From: JAWPNA01 sp045402695
Lineage (GTDB): Bacteria; Acidobacteriota; Polarisedimenticolia; JACPZX01; DASXTC01
DNA: 9,977 bases
Assembly: GCA_045402695.1 (NCBI GenBank)
Contig: JAWPNA010000213.1
Location: 1-9,977, forward strand
Direction of reading: 5' to 3'
Position 1 is the stretch's first letter. Each line of letters starts with the position of its first letter. The notes under the pieces are model-generated. The model worked only from the letters and a program-made list of their open reading frames with translations, had not been told where the DNA came from and made no database searches. The position numbers were made by a program, and so were the translations under genes. Below are positions 1-6,363 of the stretch, piece after piece.

Positions 1-1511
1 GCTTCGCTCTCGACCGACGCGATCGTCTCGCCCGGCCGCGCCAGCAGCGCCTCCAGTTCTCCTCCGTTACGGGCCCTGCCACATCTCAGCCAGCTCAAGT
101 AGCGGCTCACCCGCCGGTATTTCTCCTGGAAGCGGTCCCAGTCTCGGTCTGTGACGATGCCCAGCTTCCTCCCGTGCGGCGTGAGACGCTGATCGGCGCT
201 CTCCATGTCCAGCATCAGCCGGTACTCGGCGCGAGACGTGAACATGCGGTACGGCTCTTTTGTGCCCCGCGTCACGAGGTCATCAATCAGCACGCCGATG
301 TACGCCTCTGAACGCCCCAGGACGAAAGGTTGCTCGTGCCTGATCTTTCGCGCAGCGTTGATGCCGCTCATGAGCCCCAGAGCGGCAGCTTCCTCGTACC
401 CCGTCGTGCCATTGATCTGTCCGGCAAGGAATAGCCCCTCGAGCCTCCAGGTCTCGAGGCTTGAGTTCAATTCGGTCGGTTGGACAAAATCATATTCGAT
501 GGCGTAGCCGGGTCTGAGGATCGCCGCGCCCGCCAAGCCATCAATGGAGTCGATCATCCTACGCTGGGTGGAGCGAGGAAGGCTCGTGGACAACCCGTTG
601 AGATAGATCTCCTGGGATTGTCTTCCCTCCGGCTCGATGAAGATCTGGTGCCGCGACCGATCGGCGAAACGCACCACCTTGTCCTCAACCGACGGGCAGT
701 ATCGAGGCCCTACCGAGGCGATCCGGCCGGTGAACATCGGCGACTCGTGAAGGCTGCCGCGGATGATCTCGTGGGTGGCCTCGCTGGTATAGGCGATGTG
801 GCAAGGCACCTGGTCAACCTCGATTCGCTCCGTGGAGAAGGAGAACGGCACCGGATCTTCATCGCCTCGCTGCACCTGGAGCCGGGAGAAGTCAATTGTC
901 TCCGCAAGGAGCCTGGGCGGTGTGCCGGTCTTCAGGCGGCCCATTTCGAATCCATGCGCCTCGAGGCTCACCGCGAGATCCACCGCGGGAGCCTCACCGA
1001 GCCGCCCAGCAGGAAAGTTTTCCATGCCAATGTGGATCAGCCCGCGCAGGAAGGTGCCGGTGGTGATCACCACGGCCGAGCCTTCCAGCCTGCGCCCATC
1101 GGTCAACGTGACACCGGCGGCCCGGCGGCCCTCGACGATGAGCTCGGCGGCCAGGCCCTCCACCATCTCGAGCCCAGAGGTGCCCCGCAGATACCGCAGC
1201 ATCACCTCGTGGTACAGAGCTTTGTCCGCCTGGGCGCGCGGCGCCTGGACCGCGGTGCCGCGGCTGCGGTTCAGCAGCCGGAACTGAATGCCCGCCTCAT
1301 CGGTCACGCGCCCCATGAGGCCGCCCAGCGCGTCGATCTCGCGGACGAGGTGGCCCTTCGCCAACCCGCCGATTGCGGGATTGCACGACATCCGCGCCAC
1401 GGACCCCGCGCTCGGCAGCACCATCGCGGTGCGAAGACCCATGCGCGCCGCGGCGTGGGCCGCTTCGCACCCCGCGTGCCCCGCCCCGATGACGATGACG
1501 TCGAATCTCAT
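1..1511 (-). CDS. mnmG: MnmG (GidA), tRNA uridine-5-carboxymethylaminomethyl modification subunit, C-terminus cut by window edge
   Basis: FAD-dependent subunit of the MnmEG complex, which installs the (carboxymethyl)aminomethyl group on wobble U34 of certain tRNAs in the cytoplasm. I translated it by hand from ATG at 1511: 503 residues are present of about 620 usual, so the C-terminal part (MnmE and tRNA contacts) lies beyond position 1. The N-terminus has the FAD Rossmann motif GAGHAGCEAA (residues 9-18). CNPAIGG follows with Cys43, and GPRYCPSVEDKVVRF with Cys272; these match the two cysteines known to be essential in the E. coli protein. Also present are DFVQPTEL, the second family signature AGQINGTTGYEEAA (from residue 363) and TSRAEYRL (425-432). 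The start overlaps the mnmE stop by one base (TGATG), so translation is probably coupled. In the second signature, Leu378 and Ser382 replace the usual Gln/Ser and Ala. Identification is secure. Confidence 0.97.
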   Translation of the reverse strand, partial: MRFDVIVIGAGHAGCEAAHAAARMGLRTAMVLPSAGSVARMSCNPAIGGLAKGHLVREIDALGGLMGRVTDEAGIQFRLLNRSRGTAVQAPRAQADKALYHEVMLRYLRGTSGLEMVEGLAAELIVEGRRAAGVTLTDGRRLEGSAVVITTGTFLRGLIHIGMENFPAGRLGEAPAVDLAVSLEAHGFEMGRLKTGTPPRLLAETIDFSRLQVQRGDEDPVPFSFSTERIEVDQVPCHIAYTSEATHEIIRGSLHESPMFTGRIASVGPRYCPSVEDKVVRFADRSRHQIFIEPEGRQSQEIYLNGLSTSLPRSTQRRMIDSIDGLAGAAILRPGYAIEYDFVQPTELNSSLETWRLEGLFLAGQINGTTGYEEAAALGLMSGINAARKIRHEQPFVLGRSEAYIGVLIDDLVTRGTKEPYRMFTSRAEYRLMLDMESADQRLTPHGRKLGIVTDRDWDRFQEKYRRVSRYLSWLRCGRARNGGELEALLARPGETIASVESE

Positions 1512-2875
1512 CACTTCCCGATGCAGAAGGTGGAGAAGATCCTGTCGTAAAGATCGTCGAGCGAGACAGCGCCGGTGATCTCTCCGAGATGCCTCAGGGC
1601 CGCGTGCAGCTCGTTCAAGGTGATTTCCTCGGTGGCGCCGCTCTCGATGGCCTCTCGCGCCCGCGCGAGCCGCGTAGAGCACGCAAGGAGCGCCTCGTGA
1701 TGCCGGGCGTCGCTGATGAGCACATCCTGGTGCGACAGCGAAGGAGCCGACGCGAGTGACTTGAAGATCGCCGCCCGGAGATCGTCGAGGCCCAGACTCG
1801 TCACTGCCGAGACGCGAGGAGCGCTATCGAAAGGTGCGGCGGCGGCCCATCGAGGCTCGCCCAGATCGGCCTTGCTGGCGACCGGCACCACGCGACCGGC
1901 GAACTCCTGAAGCAGCCGTAGGTCTTCGGCATCCGGCGCATCGTCGCACGCGCAGAGGAGCAGGACAAGGTCGGCCGCCTCGATGCGCCGCCGGCTGCGG
2001 TCGATCCCCTCCCCCTCCAGGCCCTCGGCCCCCGGGCGCAGGCCCGCGGTGTCGATCAACGTGACGGGGATGCCGTCCAGGTCAATGCGCTCCGAGAGGA
2101 AGTCTCTCGTCGTGCCGGGGACGGGCGAAACGATCGCCCTCTCGCATCGCAGAAGACGGTTGAAAAGGCTCGACTTGCCCGCGTTGGGACGCCCGGCCAG
2201 CACCACGCGGGCCCCGTCACGCAGGAGGCGCCCGCGGCGGTAGCCCGTCACGAACCGGCCAACGGCCGCTTCAAGGTTGCGTATCCTCCCCGACATTCCG
2301 TCACCGTTAGTGAACGGGTCCACCTCCTCGGCGAATTCCAGAGTGGCCTCCGCGCGGCAGATGATCTCGACCAGTTCCTCCCGCAGCGAGATCACTTCAC
2401 GCGATAGAGCGCCGCGCACTTGCTCGTGCGCCACGCGCGCCGCCAGTCTGGTGGACGCTTCGATGAGGTCACGCACGCCTTCGGCCTGCGCCAGATCCAG
2501 TCTCCCATTGAGGACGGCGCGGTAGGTGAACTCGCCTGGCTCGGCCGGCTCCGCCCCAGCCGCCATCAGCTCCTCCAGGAGATGCTCCACCACGGCCGGG
2601 CTGCCGTGGCAGCTCAGCTCGACCACCTCCTCGCCCGTGTACGAACGCCCGGCCGGATGCAGCGTGAGAAAACCGGTGTCGAAGCTTGTTTCCTCGCGCA
2701 GCGAGCGAAGTGTGCCCAGGATGCTCCGTCCCGCCTCTATTCGGCCGTTCCCACTCATAATGAAGACTTCTCGAGCGCAGTCGAGGGCTCCCGGCCCGCT
2801 CAGACGGACGACGGCGATCCCTCCGCGGCCGGGCGGCGTGCTGAGGGCTACGATGGTTTGTTCTGGAGTGTGCAT
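1511..2875 (-). CDS. mnmE: MnmE (TrmE/ThdF), tRNA modification GTPase
   Basis: GTPase partner of MnmG that binds a one-carbon-carrying folate and drives wobble-uridine modification of tRNA. At 454 residues it is full length. The N-terminal folate-binding domain (about 1-120) is followed by a helical domain with GEFTYRAVLNGRLDLAQAEGV (113-133) and an inserted G domain (about 220-378). The G domain has G1 GRPNAGKSS (228-236), G2 TTRD (255-258), G3 DTAGLR (275-280) and Glu287, which lines up with the catalytic Glu282 of E. coli. The protein ends in the family-specific CIGK with its modifying cysteine (451-454). G4 reads SKAD (334-337) instead of the usual NKxD. The start is ATG, 10 nt after the khpB stop, without a clear Shine-Dalgarno sequence, so translation probably depends on coupling. 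Its stop overlaps the mnmG start by one base. Confidence 0.98.
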   Translation of the reverse strand: MHTPEQTIVALSTPPGRGGIAVVRLSGPGALDCAREVFIMSGNGRIEAGRSILGTLRSLREETSFDTGFLTLHPAGRSYTGEEVVELSCHGSPAVVEHLLEELMAAGAEPAEPGEFTYRAVLNGRLDLAQAEGVRDLIEASTRLAARVAHEQVRGALSREVISLREELVEIICRAEATLEFAEEVDPFTNGDGMSGRIRNLEAAVGRFVTGYRRGRLLRDGARVVLAGRPNAGKSSLFNRLLRCERAIVSPVPGTTRDFLSERIDLDGIPVTLIDTAGLRPGAEGLEGEGIDRSRRRIEAADLVLLLCACDDAPDAEDLRLLQEFAGRVVPVASKADLGEPRWAAAAPFDSAPRVSAVTSLGLDDLRAAIFKSLASAPSLSHQDVLISDARHHEALLACSTRLARAREAIESGATEEITLNELHAALRHLGEITGAVSLDDLYDRIFSTFCIGK

Positions 2876-2885
2876 TTCGAGACGA

Positions 2886-3332
2886 TCAGGCCGGGGAGAT
2901 GATGATCTTCTTGATGAAGCCGTCGCCCTGGCTCTCGGTGGAGACTCCGGGCTCCTTCTGGAGGGCCACGTGAATCAGCCGGCGCTCGTACGAGTTCATC
3001 GGCTCCAGCTCCACGGGGTGGCCGAGCTTGCGGACCTGCTCGGCGGCACGCAGCGCCGCCTGCACCAGCTCATCCTCGGTCTTGCGGCGGTACCCCTCGC
3101 AGTCCACGACGAACCGCTTGTCGAGCCCGAGCCTGGTCTCGGCCACCTTGCCCATGAGAAGCTGCAATGCGTCGAGCACGCTGCCGCGCCGCTCCAGCAA
3201 CAAGTAGGCGTCCGGCCCGGTGAGGTCCACTCGGACCGTGTCGTCATCCTCGCTGATGGCCGGGGTCAGAGACAGGTTCATCTTCTCGATGAAGGTCCTG
3301 ACGATCTGCTCCAGCTCAGACGTTGCGTGCAT
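2886..3332 (-). CDS. khpB: KhpB/Jag-type KH and R3H domain RNA-binding protein
   Basis: Single-stranded nucleic-acid-binding protein of the Jag (KhpB/EloR) family, almost always encoded next to yidC. In Gram-positives the family binds many RNAs and affects cell elongation; the role here is inferred only from family. The 148 residues hold a KH-II domain (about 1-82, with ERRGSVLDALQ at 47-57) and an R3H domain (about 83-148, with MNSYERRLIH at 112-121 and the TES-G segment near 132). The extra Jag-N domain found in many Firmicutes homologues is missing, as in other short versions. The first glycine of the KH GxxG loop is replaced by Glu47. ATG at 3332 is preceded by GGGAGG about 7 nt upstream and lies 18 nt after the yidC stop, which supports this start. 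Confidence 0.93.
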   Translation of the reverse strand: MHATSELEQIVRTFIEKMNLSLTPAISEDDDTVRVDLTGPDAYLLLERRGSVLDALQLLMGKVAETRLGLDKRFVVDCEGYRRKTEDELVQAALRAAEQVRKLGHPVELEPMNSYERRLIHVALQKEPGVSTESQGDGFIKKIIISPA

Positions 3333-3350
3333 CCTCGGCCTCCCGCCGTC

Positions 3351-5132
3351 TCATGCTTCCACTTCCCGGCCGTGCGCCTCGGCCTCGAGTTGATCGGCTT
3401 TCTTGTTCGTGAGGTACTGCTGAACCATCCCCAGGACATTGCTCGTGAGCCAGTAGACGACGAGGCCACTGGGCATGTTCATCATGAAGAAGGTGAACAT
3501 CACGGGCATGAACATCATCATCCGCCGCTGCGTCGGATCGGGTATCGAAGCCCCGGTCATCCACTGCTGCAGGAGCCACGAAGCCCCCATCAACACCGGC
3601 GAGATGTAGTAAGGGTCGCGGCGAGACAGATCGTGAATCCAGAAGATGAATGGAGCATGTCGCATCTCGATCGTGACTGCGAGCAGGTTGTAGAAGGCGA
3701 TGAAGATGGGCATCTGCAGCAGGAGAGGCAGGCACCCGCCCAGGTTGCCCATCGGGTTGATCCCCTCCTTCTTGTAAAGCGCCATCACCTCTTCGTTCAT
3801 CTTGCCCTGGGTCTCCATTGACTTCTTCATCTTCCGGTACCGCTCCTGGATGGCTTTGACCCGAGGCTGCACCTTGGCCATCTTCTTGCTGGTCTGTCGC
3901 ATCGAGATGGAGGAGCGGTAGGTCAGGGGGAAGAAAGCAAGTCTGACGAGGAAGGTCAGGATGATGATCGACCAGCCGTAATTGCCCACGTACGAATGGA
4001 TCGACGTCAGCGCCAGGAAGAGCCACTTCGTGCAGAGGTAGATGATATCGAACTGCGAGAAGTCGATCACCCGCTCGAGGTTCTGGCCCAGAGAGGTCAG
4101 AAGATCGTGGTCCTTGGGCCCGACGAACAGCCGGTAGGAACCACCTCCCTCGGCCTGGATGCCGGCGGTGAGCAGCGGCGGCGACTTCGTGTCGGGGCCG
4201 GGGCTCCTCGGGCGCAGCGCGACCTGAAGCGCCTGATCGCTCGGGGGCTCGCTTGGCAGGGAAGCCGCCGGACCCAGGACCAGAGAGGCGAAGTAGGTTG
4301 ATTCCAGGCCGGCCCATACGACGGGCGTTCCCGTAGCGCTGCTGTAGAGCCGTGGCTCGGTGACCCCCGCGGCGGCAAGTCGAGACACCTCGCGCCCGTC
4401 GTAGACGACTCCCGCTCCCTCCACGTGGCCGTAGGCCCGTGTGTCATCCTCGGAGGGCTGCGCCAGCCCCGCGGCCCAGATCAGGGTCGCCGGCAACGGG
4501 CGGCCCCCTCGCCTCACATCGAAGGAGACGCGCAGGACGTACCCTTCCTGCGGCAAATCGAGCGTCTTGGTGACCTCCACTCCAGCGCCGTCGGCATACC
4601 GGAAGACCAGGCGCTTGCCCGGCCCCATGCCCGACGCATCGCCGGCAGGGATCTCGGTCAGCTCGTGCGTGTAAAGGGCGGTGGCCAGGGCCTTCGTCAG
4701 CCCGGCGTCCGAGGGAACCTCCACCTCCAGGGGCAGCACCCCGAGGTCACGGGCCTGCTGCGGGATGAGATCCACTGCGATGCCCCCGTTGACCGTGTAC
4801 TTCAGCAGGCGCCACCAGCTCACCCGGCCCCCTTCGTTGCTGAGCCTCAGATCCTGCGTGTCCGTGATGAGGCGGAACTCCTCCTTCGAGGAGGCCTGCA
4901 CCGCCTGAACAGGCTGGGCCGGCGGAACGGAGGAGGCAGCCCCGCTCTCATTCTTCCCGGGGAGCGTGCCCGTGGAGGCGGTCTCCCGCGGCGTGGCTTG
5001 TTCCACGGGCGCAGACACCGACGACTCTGGATGGATTGCTTGCCGGGGGGTGGGCGGCGGCGCGAAGAAAAGCTGCCAGACCGCCATGACGGCGATTGAC
5101 AGGACGATGGCGAGAAGGGCGCGTTTTTCCAC
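3351..5132 (-). CDS. yidC: YidC membrane protein insertase, Gram-negative type
   Basis: Inserts and folds inner-membrane proteins, alone or with the Sec translocon. At 593 residues it is the long Gram-negative form. An N-terminal transmembrane anchor (about 6-23) is followed by a Pro/Ala-rich linker, a periplasmic beta-rich domain (about 85-345) and the conserved C-terminal core of five transmembrane segments (about 360-575). Visible core features are YGWSIIILTFLVRLAFFPL (385-403) with Arg397, which matches the functionally key arginine of the hydrophilic groove, a charged cytoplasmic hairpin (about 410-455), NPMGNLGGCLPLLLQMPIFIAFY (459-481) and MPSGLVVYW (553-561). The tail is short and not strongly basic. 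The start is GTG, because 5130-5132 reads cac on the plus strand. No strong Shine-Dalgarno sequence is visible, but the N-terminus MEKRALLAIVLS fits the family. It lies 22 nt after yidD and 18 nt before khpB. Confidence 0.97.
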   Translation of the reverse strand: MEKRALLAIVLSIAVMAVWQLFFAPPPTPRQAIHPESSVSAPVEQATPRETASTGTLPGKNESGAASSVPPAQPVQAVQASSKEEFRLITDTQDLRLSNEGGRVSWWRLLKYTVNGGIAVDLIPQQARDLGVLPLEVEVPSDAGLTKALATALYTHELTEIPAGDASGMGPGKRLVFRYADGAGVEVTKTLDLPQEGYVLRVSFDVRRGGRPLPATLIWAAGLAQPSEDDTRAYGHVEGAGVVYDGREVSRLAAAGVTEPRLYSSATGTPVVWAGLESTYFASLVLGPAASLPSEPPSDQALQVALRPRSPGPDTKSPPLLTAGIQAEGGGSYRLFVGPKDHDLLTSLGQNLERVIDFSQFDIIYLCTKWLFLALTSIHSYVGNYGWSIIILTFLVRLAFFPLTYRSSISMRQTSKKMAKVQPRVKAIQERYRKMKKSMETQGKMNEEVMALYKKEGINPMGNLGGCLPLLLQMPIFIAFYNLLAVTIEMRHAPFIFWIHDLSRRDPYYISPVLMGASWLLQQWMTGASIPDPTQRRMMMFMPVMFTFFMMNMPSGLVVYWLTSNVLGMVQQYLTNKKADQLEAEAHGREVEA

Positions 5133-5154
5133 GTGGGTTGAACCGGGCTTGACC

Positions 5155-5373
5155 TTATCGGACGGGATCGAACCCGCCTTGATGGAACGGATGGCACCGT
5201 GACAGGCGCTTGATGGTCATGATCAATCCTCTCAGCATGCCGTGTTTTTGCAGCGCCTCGTAGCTGTACTGCGAGCACGTCGGATGGAAACGGCACGCCG
5301 GCGGCAACAGGGGAGAGATGAGCTTCCGGTACAAGCGAAGCAGCGCGAGCGTGGTGGTAAGAATCCAGCTCAT
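5155..5373 (-). CDS. yidD: YidD, membrane protein insertion efficiency factor
   Basis: Small membrane-associated protein that assists YidC/Sec-dependent insertion of inner-membrane proteins in E. coli. The 72 residues fit the family. An amphipathic or hydrophobic N-terminus (about 3-20) is followed by YRKLISPLLPPACRFHPTCSQYS (15-37) and RCHPFHQGGFDPV (59-71), the two hallmark segments. The three usual cysteines are present (27, 33, 60). ATG at 5373 overlaps the rnpA stop by four bases (ATGA), the classical arrangement for translational coupling. It is followed directly by yidC, its functional partner. Confidence 0.97.
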   Translation of the reverse strand: MSWILTTTLALLRLYRKLISPLLPPACRFHPTCSQYSYEALQKHGMLRGLIMTIKRLSRCHPFHQGGFDPVR

Positions 5374-5777
5374 CGTCTCTCCCCCTGCGTCTCCCTCCGT
5401 GCCGCCTTGAATGTTGCCAGGCCCGCGAGAAACTCCTCGTTCAGAGCGGCCAGCGGCCTGCCTGCAGCCTCGGGGCGGGTGTGGATCACGACGTCGTTTC
5501 CGGGCCCCAGGGCCGCTCTCTGGCGGCGGAAGATCTCTCTCAGCCTACGCCGTGCCTGATTCCGGACAACGGCGTTGCCGACCTTGCGGCTCACGGTGAC
5601 GCCCAGGCGGCTGTGACCGCAGTCATTCGGGAGGATGAACAGAGTGAAACTACGGCCCGCGATCCGAACTCCTCGCGTGTAGATGGCTTCGAACTGCCGG
5701 CGATGATGAAGTCTGTCATCCCACGTGAGCGTCTCTCGCGGCGCGGGCTTTTCCGGCTCCGCGCCGGGAGCGCGCAC
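5370..5777 (-). CDS. rnpA: Ribonuclease P protein component
   Basis: Protein subunit that binds the catalytic RNase P RNA and helps it recognise pre-tRNA 5' leaders. The 135 residues include DRLHHRRQFEAIYTRG (21-36) at the start of the conserved fold, then SRLGVTVSRKVGNAVVRN (56-73) and QARRRLREIFRR (74-85), which together form the arginine-rich RNR motif. The first 20 residues are an extra N-terminal stretch. I accept the GTG start at 5777, which shares one base with the rpmH stop (TAGTG), because no ATG, GTG or TTG codon occurs in frame between it and the conserved core. The rpmH-rnpA pairing is nearly universal. The RNase P RNA gene itself is not in this window. Confidence 0.96.
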   Translation of the reverse strand: MRAPGAEPEKPAPRETLTWDDRLHHRRQFEAIYTRGVRIAGRSFTLFILPNDCGHSRLGVTVSRKVGNAVVRNQARRRLREIFRRQRAALGPGNDVVIHTRPEAAGRPLAALNEEFLAGLATFKAARRETQGERR

Positions 5778-5914
5778 TATACCGTCAATCTTTTCCGACC
5801 CTTCGCGCGCCGGCGTTTGAGAACCAGCCGCCCCTGGGCGGTTTTCATCCGCGCGCGGAACCCGTGCTTTTTCTTGCGGCGGTCGTTGTTGGGCTGGAAT
5901 GTCCTCTTGGCCAT
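5777..5914 (-). CDS. rpmH: 50S ribosomal protein L34
   Basis: Small basic protein of the large ribosomal subunit. The 45 residues beginning MAKRTFQPNNDRRKKKHGF and continuing RARMKTAQGRLVLKRRRAKGRKRLTV match L34 end to end. An in-frame ATG at 5986 would add 24 residues, but I reject it: the promoter I see (-10 at 5958-5963, -35 at 5981-5986) lies between the two ATGs, and GAGGAAA sits at the right spacing before the ATG at 5914. It is the first gene of the minus-strand operon, and its stop overlaps the rnpA start by one base. Confidence 0.97.
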   Translation of the reverse strand: MAKRTFQPNNDRRKKKHGFRARMKTAQGRLVLKRRRAKGRKRLTV

Positions 5915-5957
5915 CGTTTCCTCGAGTGTTGACCCTGGTTTTTGGGGCGAGCCAAGG

Positions 5958-5986
5958 ATGTTATCGGCACCGCGCCAGCGAGTCAA
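5958..5986 (-). promoter_or_regulatory. sigma70-type promoter of the rpmH-rnpA-yidD-yidC-khpB-mnmE-mnmG operon
   Basis: Read on the minus strand, TTGACT (5986-5981) is followed by 17 nt and then TAACAT (5963-5958). The -35 matches five of six consensus bases, the -10 matches four of six, and the spacer is ideal. It would start transcription near 5951, giving a leader of about 36 nt before the rpmH ATG. I see no other promoter this good on the minus strand of the intergenic region. Confidence 0.7.
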
Positions 5987-6194
5987 GCAGAGCGCCGGGA
6001 GAGGCCCCTTCCGTGTCGTTGCCTGCCCTCAGCGCTCTGTGATAGGATTTCGCGTTTGAGTACATGTGGAATGCGCGCGGAACGGCTCTCATCCGCAGGC
6101 TCCTCTGTCCCCGTCGTGCGTGGAAACCGCGGTGGCTCCCGGTCGCTCCGAGAAGGCCTCAGCACAACATCTGGCCTCATCATGGTGCGCGACA

Positions 6195-6223
6195 CAAGAC
6201 TTGGGACAAGAGCCCCCAGGGGG
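6195..6223. repeat. Cluster of short inverted repeats upstream of dnaA
   Basis: CAAG (6195-6198), CTTG (6200-6203) and CAAG (6207-6210) alternate in orientation, giving CAAG-A-CTTG and CTTG-GGA-CAAG. They are followed by the 11-bp palindrome CCCCCAGGGGG (6213-6223), which directly abuts TTGACA. This could be an operator, but I know no regulator with this site, and short palindromes arise by chance in GC-rich DNA. Confidence 0.3.
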
Positions 6224-6245
6224 TTGACATAACACGAGAGATGCG

Positions 6246-6275
6246 TTGCCGATCGGCGCTAAGTGACTCTATGGT
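6246..6275 (+). promoter_or_regulatory. Weak candidate promoter for dnaA
   Basis: TTGCCG (6246-6251), an 18-nt spacer and TATGGT (6270-6275) would start transcription near 6282, just before the DnaA-box cluster at 6297-6327. Such placement would allow autorepression by DnaA. Each hexamer matches only four of six consensus bases. TTGACA at 6224-6229 is a better -35 but has no good -10 at 16-18 nt. Treat this as a guess. Confidence 0.25.
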
Positions 6276-6296
6276 AAAGGCTTCCTGGCGACCCGC

Positions 6297-6327
6297 TTTT
6301 CCACAGATGTTGAAAAGTTGTGGATAA
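6297..6327. promoter_or_regulatory. DnaA-box cluster just upstream of dnaA, including one perfect box
   Basis: TGTGGATAA (6319-6327) is an exact match to the DnaA box TTATCCACA on the minus strand. TTTTCCACA (6297-6305) is a one-mismatch box on the plus strand. TGTTGAAAA (6308-6316) is a two-mismatch box on the minus strand. The first and third face each other as a near-perfect 20-bp palindrome (6297-6316). The block ends 36 nt before the dnaA start and is clearly more AT-rich than its surroundings. Likely roles are dnaA autoregulation or origin function. Confidence 0.8.
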
Positions 6328-6363
6328 TAAAGGACATGGCCCCGAAACACGGAGCCACACGCC

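Larger units (their letters stand above)
5915..6363. other. Divergent intergenic region between rpmH and dnaA (449 nt)
   Basis: Non-coding divide between the leftward and rightward operons; I find no supportable gene here. From left to right it holds the rpmH Shine-Dalgarno sequence and promoter, a TGTGGA core (6065-6070) that resembles a degenerate DnaA box, a group of small palindromes (6195-6223) that runs into TTGACA (6224-6229), a weak candidate dnaA promoter (6246-6275), a DnaA-box cluster (6297-6327), and GGAG (6351-6354) nine bases before the dnaA ATG. About 6070-6190 shows nothing recognisable. The region may be the regulatory half of a bipartite origin, which is inference. Confidence 0.7.

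Noticed and set aside
480..1550. Long plus-strand open frame of 356 codons
   Set aside because: It lies antisense to mnmG, which has clear motifs over the whole span. Its predicted protein is low-complexity, rich in His/Arg/Ala, and typical of a shadow frame in GC-rich DNA.
2526..3821. Plus-strand open frame of 431 codons
   Set aside because: It runs antisense across three real genes (mnmE, khpB, yidC). No domain is recognisable, and there is no ribosome binding site context.
3316..4317. Minus-strand open frame of 333 codons overlapping yidC
   Set aside because: It is a different frame of the same strand as yidC. Composition is Arg/Pro/Gly-rich with no motifs, whereas YidC is conserved throughout.
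5915..5986. N-terminal extension of L34 starting at the ATG at 5986
   Set aside because: It would add 24 residues absent from the family and would place the promoter inside the coding region. The ATG at 5914 has a good Shine-Dalgarno sequence.
5983..6195. Small 70-codon minus-strand frame in the rpmH-dnaA gap
   Set aside because: Its composition is Arg/Ser/Pro-rich and it has no motif or ribosome binding site. It would also run into the rpmH promoter.
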